Source of the DNA: Bacillota bacterium
GTDB taxonomy: Bacteria; Bacillota; Clostridia; Oscillospirales; Ruminococcaceae
Assembly (NCBI GenBank): GCA_023440965.1
Contig: JAEZRC010000006.1
Coordinates: forward strand, 1 to 29,159
DNA length: 29,159 nucleotides
Direction: 5' to 3'
How positions within the stretch are numbered: position 1 is the first letter of the stretch; every line of letters starts with the position of its first letter. Positions 14,873-22,761 of this stretch are shown piece after piece. The translations under genes and the position numbers were made by a program. The notes beneath the pieces are model-generated. The model was not told the origin of the DNA, ran no database searches, and saw only the letters and a list, made by a program, of their open reading frames with translations.

Positions 14873-15316
14873 ATGAAAAAAGAAGTTGAAATTTATACTG
14901 ACGGTGCTTGTTCCGGCAATCCTGGCCCGGGCGGTTATGGTGTGATTTTAAAATATAAAGGACAGGTTAAGGAACTCTCGGGCGGTGAACCGCAGACAAC
15001 AAACAACCGCATGGAGCTTATGGGCGTTATTACAGGGCTCAATGCATTAAAGGAACCTTGCGTGGTAATGCTATACAGCGACAGTAAGTATATAATTGAC
15101 GCTATAAATAAAGGCTGGGCAAAAAAATGGCGCGCCAACAACTGGATTAAATCTGATAAGAAAAAGGCACTCAATATCGACCTTTGGGAACAGCTGCTTG
15201 TCCTTTTGGATAAACATGAGGTTACGTTCAACTGGGTGAAAGGTCATGCAGGTCATACAGAAAATGAGCGCTGTGATGAACTTGCTGTTATGCAACGTGA
15301 TAAAAATTCTGTATAA
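14873..15316 (+). CDS. rnhA: Ribonuclease HI
   Basis: 147 residues, typical for RNase HI, which cuts the RNA strand of RNA-DNA hybrids. All catalytic positions are visible: Asp in YTDGACSGNPGPGGYG, Glu in NNRMELMGVITGL, Asp in LYSDSKYI, and the His/Asp pair in WVKGHAGHTENERCDELA. The basic WRANNWIKSDKK handle segment that grips substrate is present. ATG 14873 has GAGAGGA seven bases upstream; an earlier in-frame ATG lacks an RBS. It has its own promoter after nadC. Confidence 0.96.
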   Translation: MKKEVEIYTDGACSGNPGPGGYGVILKYKGQVKELSGGEPQTTNNRMELMGVITGLNALKEPCVVMLYSDSKYIIDAINKGWAKKWRANNWIKSDKKKALNIDLWEQLLVLLDKHEVTFNWVKGHAGHTENERCDELAVMQRDKNSV

Positions 15317-15319
15317 CTA

Positions 15320-15348
15320 TTGCAATATACACTAAAAAGGTATATAAT
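15320..15348 (+). promoter_or_regulatory. Promoter of iscS-iscU
   Basis: TTGCAA (15320-15325), 17-bp spacer, TATAAT (15343-15348); leader ~45 nt, with no IscR-type site recognised. Confidence 0.75.
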
Positions 15349-15398
15349 AAACTCAAGGATAAAAAATCTTTACATAGTTAAATGAAAGGACGATAAAA

Positions 15399-16595
15399 TT
15401 GGATAAACGTTTTGTTTATGCTGATAATGCGGCTACTACAAAAGTATCAGATAAAGCACTCAGTGCAATGCTCCCATACTTTACTGAAAATTACGGTAAT
15501 GCATCCAGTATGTATAAGCTCGCAAATATATCAGAAAGAGCAATAATAAAAGCAAGGGAACAGGTTGCTGCAGCAATCGGTGCTAAAGCTACTGAAATAT
15601 ACTTCACAAGCGGTGGTTCAGAATCCGACAACTGGGCAATAAAAGGCTGTGCTGAAAATGGCGCAAAAAAAGGAAAGAAGCATATAATTACTTCAGTCTT
15701 TGAACATCACGCTATTCTTCACACCTGTGATGCGCTTGCAAAGCAGGGGTTTGAAATAACATATATTCCTGTAAATGACAAAGGACTTATTAATCCTGCT
15801 GATGTTGAAAAAGCAATCAGAGAAGACACTTGTCTTGTGACAATAATGTTTGCAAACAACGAAATAGGAACAATTCAGCCTATTGCTGAAATTGGTGCAA
15901 TCTGTAAGGAAAAGAAGGTTCCTTTCCATACTGACGCTGTTCAGGCTATTGGCAATGTTGAAATCAATGTCAAGGATATGAACATTGATATGCTTTCACT
16001 TTCAGGTCATAAGATTCATGCGCCAAAAGGAATAGGTGCTATCTATATAAGAGCAGGCATATCATTGCCAAACCTTATTTATGGTGGTGCTCAGGAACGC
16101 TCAAAGAGAGCTGGAACAGAAAATGTTCCTTCAATAGTTGCGCTTGGAGAAGCTATTACTGACGCAACATCAAACATTTCTGCGAAAACTGAAAAAGTAA
16201 CAAAAATGAGAAATCGTCTTATTGACGGTATTTTAAAAATTCCTATGACAAGACTTAACGGTGACAGGGACAAGCGCCTTTGTGGAAACTGCAATACATC
16301 AATTCTAGGTATTGAGGGTGAATTCCTTCTTTTGAACCTTGATGCACAGGGCATTGCTGCTTCATCTGGTTCAGCTTGTACATCAGGTTCACTTGATCCT
16401 TCTCATGTTCTTCTCGCATTAGGGCTCCCTCACGAGGTTGCACACGGTTCATTAAGACTTACAATAAGTGATGAAACAACAGACGAAGATATTGATTATA
16501 TTCTTGAAAAGCTTCCGCCAATCGTTGAAAAAATCAGAAGTATGTCACCATTGTGGGAAAGAATCCAGAACGGTGAGCTTCAGTTCAAATTATAA
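15399..16595 (+). CDS. iscS: Cysteine desulfurase (NifS/IscS type)
   Basis: 398 residues. It takes sulfur from cysteine via PLP and hands it to the scaffold encoded next. Seen: YADNAATTKVS at the N-terminus, HHAIL for the PLP-stacking His, HTDAVQAIGN, the PLP lysine in SLSGHKIHAPKGIG, and the catalytic cysteine loop SSGSACTSGSLDPSHVL. The short loop and SGSACTS context place it in the group I NifS/IscS class rather than SufS. The start is TTG at 15399, with GAAAGGA eight bases upstream; no ATG fits. There is no iscR, hscA or fdx beside it, typical of Firmicutes two-gene ISC pairs. Confidence 0.94.
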   Translation: MDKRFVYADNAATTKVSDKALSAMLPYFTENYGNASSMYKLANISERAIIKAREQVAAAIGAKATEIYFTSGGSESDNWAIKGCAENGAKKGKKHIITSVFEHHAILHTCDALAKQGFEITYIPVNDKGLINPADVEKAIREDTCLVTIMFANNEIGTIQPIAEIGAICKEKKVPFHTDAVQAIGNVEINVKDMNIDMLSLSGHKIHAPKGIGAIYIRAGISLPNLIYGGAQERSKRAGTENVPSIVALGEAITDATSNISAKTEKVTKMRNRLIDGILKIPMTRLNGDRDKRLCGNCNTSILGIEGEFLLLNLDAQGIAASSGSACTSGSLDPSHVLLALGLPHEVAHGSLRLTISDETTDEDIDYILEKLPPIVEKIRSMSPLWERIQNGELQFKL

Positions 16596-16614
16596 AACAA
16601 AGGAGATAATTACA

Positions 16615-17052
16615 GTGCTATACAGTGAAAAAGTAATGGACCATTTTGCTAATCCAAGAAATGTCGGTGAAATCGAAAATGCTGACGGTGTCGGCGAAGT
16701 TGGAAATGCGAAGTGCGGCGATATAATGAAAATGTACATCAAGGTTGATAATGGAATTATCACCGATGTAAAATTCAAGACATTTGGTTGTGGTGCAGCA
16801 GTTGCAACATCATCCGTAGCAACAGAAATGATAATGGGAAAAGCTATTGAAGATGCTTTGAAAGTAACAAACAAAGCTGTTATTGAAGCGCTTGATGATC
16901 TTCCACCATCAAAAATTCACTGCAGCGTTCTTGCTGAACAGGCTTTGAGGGCTGCTATTTCCGACTACTATAAAAAGCAGGGTATTGACCCAATGCCAAT
17001 AGTAGGTGAAGTTGGTGAGTGTGAAGCTTGCCATATGCACGATAACGTATAA
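16615..17052 (+). CDS. iscU: Iron-sulfur cluster scaffold NifU/IscU
   Basis: 145 residues from GTG 16615, with AAGGAG about nine bases upstream and 19 bp past iscS. It builds [2Fe-2S]/[4Fe-4S] clusters from sulfur supplied by IscS. The three ligand cysteines and the nearby Asp are present: NAKCGD (residues 31-36), KTFGCGAAVA and KIHCSVLAE. The usual GHG-type LPPxK chaperone loop reads LPPSKIHC. A C-terminal tail GEVGECEACHMHDNV adds two more cysteines and two histidines in a CxxCxxH arrangement beyond the standard fold. A longer frame upstream lies inside iscS and has no start signal. Confidence 0.93.
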   Translation: MLYSEKVMDHFANPRNVGEIENADGVGEVGNAKCGDIMKMYIKVDNGIITDVKFKTFGCGAAVATSSVATEMIMGKAIEDALKVTNKAVIEALDDLPPSKIHCSVLAEQALRAAISDYYKKQGIDPMPIVGEVGECEACHMHDNV

Positions 17053-17058
17053 TGATTT

Positions 17059-17085
17059 ACGCCACTTAAAAAAAGTGGCGTATTT
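17059..17085 (+). terminator. Terminator of iscS-iscU
   Basis: 9-bp stem ACGCCACTT/AAGTGGCGT (17059-17067/17073-17081) followed by ATTTTG. Confidence 0.8.
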
Positions 17086-17129
17086 TGTACTCATATATAG
17101 TGATTGTTAACAAATTCACATATTATGTC

Positions 17130-17157
17130 TTGCAGAATGTTCATTTTGTGATATAAT
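17130..17157 (+). promoter_or_regulatory. Promoter of the phosphohexomutase gene
   Basis: TTGCAG (17130-17135), 16-bp spacer, TATAAT (17152-17157). Confidence 0.65.
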
Positions 17158-17188
17158 AAGTAATTATATGTTTTTTAGGAGTGTTAGA

Positions 17189-18904
17189 ATGACTGAAATG
17201 GATCTTTATAAAATCTGGTGTGATAATGCAACAGAAGACCCTGACCTTATAACTGAACTCAAAGCTATTGAAAATGATAACGAAGCAATTAAAGATAGAT
17301 TCTATCGTGATCTTGAATTCGGCACAGGTGGTCTTCGTGGAGTAATCGGTGCCGGTGCTTTTAGATTGAATATATATACAATCAGACGTGCAACACAGGG
17401 ACTTGCTGACTATGTCAATGAGGCTTTCAAGAATGGTAGCGTTGCTATTGCTTATGATTCAAGAATAAAATCAGATGTTTTTGCAAAAGAAGCAGCAAGA
17501 GTTCTTGCTGCAAACGGAATAAAAGTATATATTTATCCTGAACTTATGCCAACACCAATGCTTTCATTCGCAGTAAGAGAGCTTAAGTGTAATGCAGGTA
17601 TTGTTGTCACTGCAAGCCATAACCCAGCTAAGTATAATGGATATAAGGTTTACGGCTCTGACGGTTGCCAGATGACTTTGGAAGCTGCTGAAATCGTTCT
17701 CAATAAAATAAAAGAAGTTGAAATGTTCGGCGGAGCAAAGGTTGAAGATTTTGACTCAGCAATGAAGAATGGTATGATTGAGTATATTGATCAGAATGTA
17801 ATCGACAACTATCTTGCTAATGTTTTAAAGCAGGGGATTCATACAGATATTGTTGCTGAAAGCGGACTTAAGGTTGTTTACACTCCTCTAAATGGTGCAG
17901 GTAACAAGCCGGTTAGAGCTATACTTAATAAAATTGGCATTAAAGAAATTACAATTGTTCCTGAGCAGGAGCATCCTGATGGAAACTTCAAAACCTGTCC
18001 ATTCCCTAATCCTGAAATTACTGAGGCTCTCGACCTTGGTTTGAAATTATCAGCAAAAGTCTATCCTGACCTTCTTCTTGCAACTGACCCTGACTGTGAT
18101 CGTGTAGGAATTGCTGTTCCTTCAGAAAATGGCTATGAATTATTCTCAGGTAATGAAGTTGGAGCATTATTGCTTGAATATATTTGTCAAGAAAGATTAA
18201 AGCTTGGCACAATGCCAAAGAACCCTATTGCTATTAAGACAATAGTTTCAACAGATATTGTAAGAAAAATTGCTGAGGCTTATAACGTTCAAATTATTGA
18301 AGTTCTCACAGGCTTTAAGTTCATTGGTGAGCAAATTGGCTGGCTTGAAGAAAAAGGCGAAGAAGACCGCTATATCTTCGGATTTGAAGAAAGCTACGGT
18401 TATCTTGCAGGAAGCTATGTAAGAGATAAGGATGCTGTTGTTGCATCAATGCTTATTTGTGAAATGGCGGCTTTTTATAGAACTAAAGGCATTTCACTGA
18501 TAAAAGCGCGTGAAAATATGTACAATAAGTATGGTGTATATCAGCACAGTCAGAAGAGCTTTACTTGCGAGGGTGCAACAGGGATGCAACGTATGGCTGA
18601 GCTTATGAAGATGCTCCGTACAGAAACACCAAAAGAAATTGGTGGACTTAAGGTTCTCACATTTGATGATTATATAGCTGGCGAATCGACCGACACAGCA
18701 ACAGGTAACAAGACAAAGCTAACACTTCCTAAGTCAGATGTATTGACATTTAAGCTTGAAAACAGTGCTTCTGTTATTATCAGACCTTCAGGAACTGAGC
18801 CAAAGATAAAAGCTTATTACACAACAACTGCAAAGACTCGTGATGAGGCAAAAGCAATTGAAAGCAAGCTTGAGGAAAGCTTCAAAAAGATATTAGGATA
18901 TTAA
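17189..18904 (+). CDS. Phosphoglucomutase/phosphomannomutase (alpha-D-phosphohexomutase)
   Basis: 571 residues, the length of the long Firmicutes PgcA-type phosphoglucomutases. It interconverts glucose 1- and 6-phosphate (possibly mannose phosphates), linking glycolysis with glycogen and wall or envelope sugars. The four active-site loops are in order: phosphoserine loop TASHNPAKYNGYK, metal loop DPDCDRVGIAV, sugar loop GFEESYGYLAGSYVRDKD, and phosphate loop RPSGTEPKIKAYY. The N-terminal FGTGGLRGVIG is typical of the family. ATG 17189 is used because TAGGAG lies seven bases upstream; an earlier ATG (17168) lies inside the leader without an RBS. Specificity for glucose over mannose is probable, not shown. 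Confidence 0.93.
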   Translation: MTEMDLYKIWCDNATEDPDLITELKAIENDNEAIKDRFYRDLEFGTGGLRGVIGAGAFRLNIYTIRRATQGLADYVNEAFKNGSVAIAYDSRIKSDVFAKEAARVLAANGIKVYIYPELMPTPMLSFAVRELKCNAGIVVTASHNPAKYNGYKVYGSDGCQMTLEAAEIVLNKIKEVEMFGGAKVEDFDSAMKNGMIEYIDQNVIDNYLANVLKQGIHTDIVAESGLKVVYTPLNGAGNKPVRAILNKIGIKEITIVPEQEHPDGNFKTCPFPNPEITEALDLGLKLSAKVYPDLLLATDPDCDRVGIAVPSENGYELFSGNEVGALLLEYICQERLKLGTMPKNPIAIKTIVSTDIVRKIAEAYNVQIIEVLTGFKFIGEQIGWLEEKGEEDRYIFGFEESYGYLAGSYVRDKDAVVASMLICEMAAFYRTKGISLIKARENMYNKYGVYQHSQKSFTCEGATGMQRMAELMKMLRTETPKEIGGLKVLTFDDYIAGESTDTATGNKTKLTLPKSDVLTFKLENSASVIIRPSGTEPKIKAYYTTTAKTRDEAKAIESKLEESFKKILGY

Positions 18905-18913
18905 TAATTCATT

Positions 18914-18944
18914 AAAAGGAACGCCTTGTGCGTTCCTTTTTTAT
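18914..18944 (+). terminator. Terminator of the phosphohexomutase gene
   Basis: 11-bp stem AAAAGGAACGC/GCGTTCCTTTT (18914-18924/18930-18940) with a T tract. Nearly the same stem recurs at 19723. Confidence 0.9.
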
Positions 18945-18973
18945 TTGACATAATTTTAAAGTCGTGCTATATT
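18945..18973 (+). promoter_or_regulatory. Promoter of the membrane-anchored protein gene
   Basis: Consensus TTGACA (18945-18950), 17-bp spacer, TATATT (18968-18973) with an upstream TGC extended -10. It begins immediately after the preceding terminator. Confidence 0.8.
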
Positions 18974-18996
18974 ATGGTAGAAAGAGGGTGACAACG

Positions 18997-19719
18997 ATGA
19001 ATAGTAATTATAATCAGGAGAATAATGTTTCTAGTGAGGCAATAGAAGCAGTTAAAAAGGAAATAAGGAAAAAACGAATTATTGGATTAATTGTTACAGG
19101 TGTTATTATTCTTTCTATTGTTGGATTGATTTTTTTAGTAAGTGAATCAGAATATTTCGACCAGGATTATGGTAAAAAGAAACCAGTCATATATCTCTAC
19201 CCGACAGAAAAAACAGACATTAGTGTAAACCTTAAGCTTGACGGAATGATAACCTGTACATACCCTGAAATTAATAAAGGCTGGAATGTTACCGCATATC
19301 CAGACGGCAAGGTTATAAACAAAGCTGACGGAAAAGAATACTCATATCTTTATTGGGAAGGTGAATCAAACACCAAATATGATATGTCAAAAGGCTTTGT
19401 AGTAAAAGGCGAGGATACTGCTAAGTTTCTTCAGGAAAAGCTCTCATATATGGGACTAACACCAAGAGAATACAATGAGTTCATAGTATACTGGCTACCA
19501 CAGATGCAGAATAACAAGTATAATCTTATTACCTTCCAGGGCAAGGCTTATACAGATTCAGCAAAGTTAGAGATAAGCCCTAAGCCAGATAGTATGCTGA
19601 GAGTATTTATGGCATACAAGCCATTGAATAAACCGATTGATATTCAAGAACAAAAGCTTAAAACTTTTGAACGAAAAGGTTTTACAGTTGTCGAGTGGGG
19701 CGGATGCAAAATAAAGTAA
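18997..19719 (+). CDS. Conserved membrane-anchored extracytoplasmic protein of unknown function
   Basis: 240 residues from ATG 18997 (GAGGGTG upstream). A charged N-terminus with KKEIRKKRII precedes one membrane segment (about 33-53), so most of the protein is outside. The outer domain opens KKPVIYLYPTEKTDISVNLK and includes CTYPEINKGWNVTAYPDG, YLYWEGES, KGFVVKGEDTAKFLQEKL, LTPREYNEFIVYWLPQMQNN and FERKGFTVVEWGG. I recognise this as a domain shared by many bacterial hypothetical proteins, but no activity is known to me. It lacks obvious catalytic triads or metal clusters; the composition is beta-rich with many aromatics. It is a single gene with its own promoter and terminator. Confidence 0.85.
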   Translation: MNSNYNQENNVSSEAIEAVKKEIRKKRIIGLIVTGVIILSIVGLIFLVSESEYFDQDYGKKKPVIYLYPTEKTDISVNLKLDGMITCTYPEINKGWNVTAYPDGKVINKADGKEYSYLYWEGESNTKYDMSKGFVVKGEDTAKFLQEKLSYMGLTPREYNEFIVYWLPQMQNNKYNLITFQGKAYTDSAKLEISPKPDSMLRVFMAYKPLNKPIDIQEQKLKTFERKGFTVVEWGGCKIK

Positions 19720-19722
19720 ATT

Positions 19723-19750
19723 AAAGGAACGATGTGTGCGTTCCTTTTTT
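19723..19750 (+). terminator. Terminator of the membrane-anchored protein gene
   Basis: 9-bp stem AAAGGAACG/CGTTCCTTT (19723-19731/19739-19747) plus six T residues. The arms match those of the terminator at 18914. Confidence 0.9.
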
Positions 19751-19788
19751 GTATGCAATAAATACCATAAAAAAGTTGATAAAAAGTG

Positions 19789-19817
19789 TTGACAAGAAAG
19801 GTTATATATGATAAAAT
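19789..19817 (+). promoter_or_regulatory. Promoter of the tRNA-Ser pair
   Basis: TTGACA (19789-19794), 17-bp spacer, TAAAAT (19812-19817), ~32 bp before the first mature tRNA. Confidence 0.75.
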
Positions 19818-19855
19818 AAATATCGTCGCAAACGACAGGAAAATAAAATATTTGT

Positions 19856-19944
<89 letters not shown>

Positions 19945-20002
19945 AAAAAAATAAATCGTTTGACGCATAGCGTTGAACGAATATTTTATAATAATCACCT
20001 TT

Positions 20003-20092
20003 GGAGAAGTACTCAAGTGGTGAAGAGGCGCCCCTGCTAAGGGTGTAGGTCGGGTAACTGGCGCGAGGGTTCAAATCCCTCCTTCTCCGCCA
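20003..20092 (+). tRNA. tRNA-Ser (anticodon GCT)
   Basis: Class II tRNA with acceptor GGAGAAG/CTTCTCC, anticodon arm CCCCTGCTAAGGG, a long variable arm, T-arm GGTTCAAATCC and encoded CCA. It lies 58 bp after the first tRNA-Ser and is probably cotranscribed. Confidence 0.97.
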
Positions 20093-20095
20093 AAG

Positions 20096-20155
20096 ATAAA
20101 AGTTGTGAAAATGCCTATAATAAAGGCTTTTACAGCTTTTATTTTTTATATTTTT
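20096..20155 (+). terminator. Terminator region of the tRNA-Ser transcript
   Basis: An imperfect long hairpin (AAAAGTTGTGAAAA against TTTTACAGCTTTT, centred on GCCT...AGGC) is followed by T-rich sequence. Confidence 0.6.
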
Positions 20156-20185
20156 TGTAGGCGTAACCCACATTTTAACCCACTT

Positions 20186-20347
20186 TTAAAATTCAACGCG
20201 CATTAATAAAGTAGTTGAGCTAATTTGTTCACCCGTTTTTTCGTTTATTATTCGATTAAAGAAGTTTTCTATAAGATTTGCAACTTTTTCAAATCGCCTT
20301 GCCGTTCGTGTGAGTACACGCCGTAAACAAACTAAAATATACCAATA
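20186..20347 (-). pseudogene. Possible C-terminal gene remnant next to tRNA-Ser
   Basis: Fifty-three codons are open on the minus strand and read like protein: RRVLTRTARRFEKVANLI, then NRIINEKTGEQISSTTL and MRVEF before a stop. There is no ATG or RBS, and a stop lies just upstream. It may be the tail of a mobile-element gene. Just downstream, TAACCCAC occurs twice on a 12-bp period (20164-20171 and 20176-20183). No family is recognised. The rest of 20348-20449 shows nothing. Confidence 0.35.
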
Positions 20348-20449
20348 TTAAATGGTGAATTATCTGCACATTTTTGGCCTGATGAGCTTAAGAAAAAGGA
20401 CAGATATGATTACTTTGAAGTTGATTGCGTTTAAAAGTATATTTATTAT

Positions 20450-20485
20450 TAAAAACCAGCCACAGAGGTTATCTCCGTGGCTGGT
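20450..20485 (-). terminator. Terminator of the three-gene ABC operon
   Basis: Stem ACCAGCCAC/GTGGCTGGT (20455-20463/20477-20485) with an inner GAG/CTC stem; on the minus strand it is followed by TTTTTAATAA. Confidence 0.8.
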
Positions 20486-20490
20486 CTATT

Positions 20491-21645
20491 TTAGTTTTCA
20501 GTTCGTTTTACTTTTGATATTACAAGAGTTATTGTGAGGAATGCTATTGAGAAGAGAAGCTCGATACCTAAGCATAAATAATAGCTTTTTATATTTGAGA
20601 ATGAATAGTCTGTAACAGATGCAACTGTGTTGTTTGCTTTAACAAACCAATAAACCGGATTTACAATAGCTGTTGCCTTGACACCGTCACCTAAGAATTC
20701 CTGTGGCACAAATGAACCACCGAGGAAGCACGAACCAAGCACAACTACGTTTGCTACGGCATCAAGTGATTTTCTTGTAATTATTGAAGACAATAGGTAT
20801 GCTAAGTTGAGTGCAACCAGTACGAATACAAACATATTTATTATATGTAGCATTCCGGCAGTAGTGGCAATATTAACATCAAACATAACAATTCCGATTG
20901 TCAGTACTACTAAAAACATTCCGAGTGAAACCACAAAGTGACCAAGACCTATCTGCATATTAAAGCTTGAAAGTGACATTGTTGAACAGTTTATACGTCG
21001 TTTGATGTCCTTATTCCTGAATGAGAAGCTTACTGTGCCGATTGAAACAATAAGTATAGTCATTATGATAAAGCAGGAATAATTATAAAAAATGCCCTTT
21101 CCACTAATGTGGGAGCGTACAGAATTGTTTTCTAAAACAACCTTTGTACTATTTGTAAGATCAGATTTTAATTTTTCAATTATTTCATTCATGCTTAAGT
21201 CAGTGCTTTGTTGATACATGTTATATGTCGAAAGATAGTTGTTGATAATAATATTAGCAACATTGCCATTTGTCGCATCCGGGAATTTCTCAAATTTGAG
21301 CTTAATCGGATTTTTACTTACAAAAGCATCTCCAAAGCCCTTAGGAATTGTTACAATACATGATGTATCATGGTAGAATAACGCCTTTTGCTTTGCATTT
21401 GTGTTGTTTTCAATTTTATTCTGCTTTGTGTTTTCCTTGATATAATCAAGAAATTTGTCAGTAAATTCGCTGTCATCATTATTAAAGATTGTAATTGTAG
21501 GCTTTTCTTTCTTAAAGGTTTTGCTGTTTTCTTCTGGAATTGACATGAATATACTTGCAATAAGAACAGCTACAACAAGATTTACTATAATTGCTATCAA
21601 TGCGCCGTTTTTTAGTATCTTAAAATACGTCTTAAATACTCTCAT
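20491..21645 (-). CDS. ABC-2 type permease with large outer domain (second subunit)
   Basis: 384 residues. One N-terminal membrane segment (about 14-35) is followed by an outer domain to ~residue 185 (SIPEENSKTFKKEKPTITIFNNDDSEFTDKF...), then five membrane segments in the C-terminal half. This is the ABC2_membrane_3 (YhgE/DrrB-like, NatB-like) layout. The start overlaps the end of the preceding permease gene by 14 bp, so it is translationally coupled. With the sister permease it should form a heterodimer served by the ATPase at the head of the operon. The segment LGSCFLGGSFVPQEFLGDGV near residue 305 is the typical ABC-2 signature. Substrate not evident. Confidence 0.88.
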   Translation of the reverse strand: MRVFKTYFKILKNGALIAIIVNLVVAVLIASIFMSIPEENSKTFKKEKPTITIFNNDDSEFTDKFLDYIKENTKQNKIENNTNAKQKALFYHDTSCIVTIPKGFGDAFVSKNPIKLKFEKFPDATNGNVANIIINNYLSTYNMYQQSTDLSMNEIIEKLKSDLTNSTKVVLENNSVRSHISGKGIFYNYSCFIIMTILIVSIGTVSFSFRNKDIKRRINCSTMSLSSFNMQIGLGHFVVSLGMFLVVLTIGIVMFDVNIATTAGMLHIINMFVFVLVALNLAYLLSSIITRKSLDAVANVVVLGSCFLGGSFVPQEFLGDGVKATAIVNPVYWFVKANNTVASVTDYSFSNIKSYYLCLGIELLFSIAFLTITLVISKVKRTEN

Positions 21646-22753
21646 ATTTCTGCCTCCTTAGTATCAAGCAGGAAGTAAAGAAGAGTACAATTCCGATGCC
21701 TGTTAGAATTGCAAGTCTTGTAAAGTACATCTGCATTGAATCAAAGTAATAAAGTGAAATCAATCCGTCGGAAATCAATGTGGCTGGATTAATATAAGTA
21801 ATTATAGGAAGTTTATTTTCAATAGCGACTTTAACCTGTGCTGCAAACAATCCTGCAATACCGCTACTTGTAAGTGTAACTGCATTCAATACTGCATTTT
21901 TAACCATAAGTTTTGCTTTGATAGCTACACCAATGCAGGTTCCAATGCATATTGAAGTAAATATAGCAATATAACAGATAAGAAGAAGCCATCCTGAAAT
22001 ATTACCGATATTATAATTGAGGATGTATCGTATATAAATAAGTAACATTGTTGTGCCGAAGCATTGCGTAACCATATCTGCAGCAATACTTGCACCAAAC
22101 AGTGTCAGTTTATTTGTTGGAGCAATATTCTGTCTTGCCCCGACAACTGTTTGGTTGCCTAGAATATCGGCAACAGAATAGACGGAAGTCATTGATGATG
22201 AAAGAATAGCCATAGCAATAAGTGCAAAGAAGTAAATCGTATAAGGGTCATTGTTCTTACTTACGCCAGCTTCATCTTCAGTGAAGCTCTGGTTTTCTTC
22301 TAATAGCTTATTAAGATTTGTCTTGTCACCTGTCGGGTTTATTTTATATATATTTGTGACAGTACTTGTTGTTTGTGAGATTTTGTCGAGTATAGTTGTT
22401 ACAATGGTTTCTGACATTCCGTTTTCCTTAATAGTCATTTCTACCTCAGAATTATTTATATTAATGACTGCTATGATATCTCCGTCCTTCATCATCTTGT
22501 CAGCTTTACTCTGTGATGCAACAGTTGAATCAAAGACGTTTATATCCTTGATTGTTTTAATAATCTGCTCGCCTGAGCTATCTTCATCGACAATAGCAAC
22601 CTTTACACCTTCGAGTGTGTCAAGCTTTTGAAGATTTCCGAAAGCTGCATAGAAAAATGTTGCAAGAATAATAGGAAAGAACAAGGTCCAAAAGATATTC
22701 TGCTTCTGCTTGAAGTTTCTTATTACCTTATATTTGAATGTTCTGAAAAACAT
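21632..22753 (-). CDS. ABC-2 type permease with large outer domain (first subunit)
   Basis: 373 residues. N-terminus MFFRTFKYKVIRNFKQKQN is cytoplasmic; the first membrane segment is about 20-40. An outer domain of ~130 residues (VKVAIVDEDSSGEQIIKTIKD...) precedes five membrane segments. Layout and length match its downstream sister, of which it is a diverged paralogue. Its start is eight bases after the ATPase stop, with a GGGGGA Shine-Dalgarno. Such asymmetric pairs export lantibiotics, bacitracin-like peptides or lipids in Firmicutes. The divergent two-component system is the probable regulator. Confidence 0.88.
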   Translation of the reverse strand: MFFRTFKYKVIRNFKQKQNIFWTLFFPIILATFFYAAFGNLQKLDTLEGVKVAIVDEDSSGEQIIKTIKDINVFDSTVASQSKADKMMKDGDIIAVININNSEVEMTIKENGMSETIVTTILDKISQTTSTVTNIYKINPTGDKTNLNKLLEENQSFTEDEAGVSKNNDPYTIYFFALIAMAILSSSMTSVYSVADILGNQTVVGARQNIAPTNKLTLFGASIAADMVTQCFGTTMLLIYIRYILNYNIGNISGWLLLICYIAIFTSICIGTCIGVAIKAKLMVKNAVLNAVTLTSSGIAGLFAAQVKVAIENKLPIITYINPATLISDGLISLYYFDSMQMYFTRLAILTGIGIVLFFTSCLILRRQKYESI

Positions 22754-22761
22754 GTTTCCCC

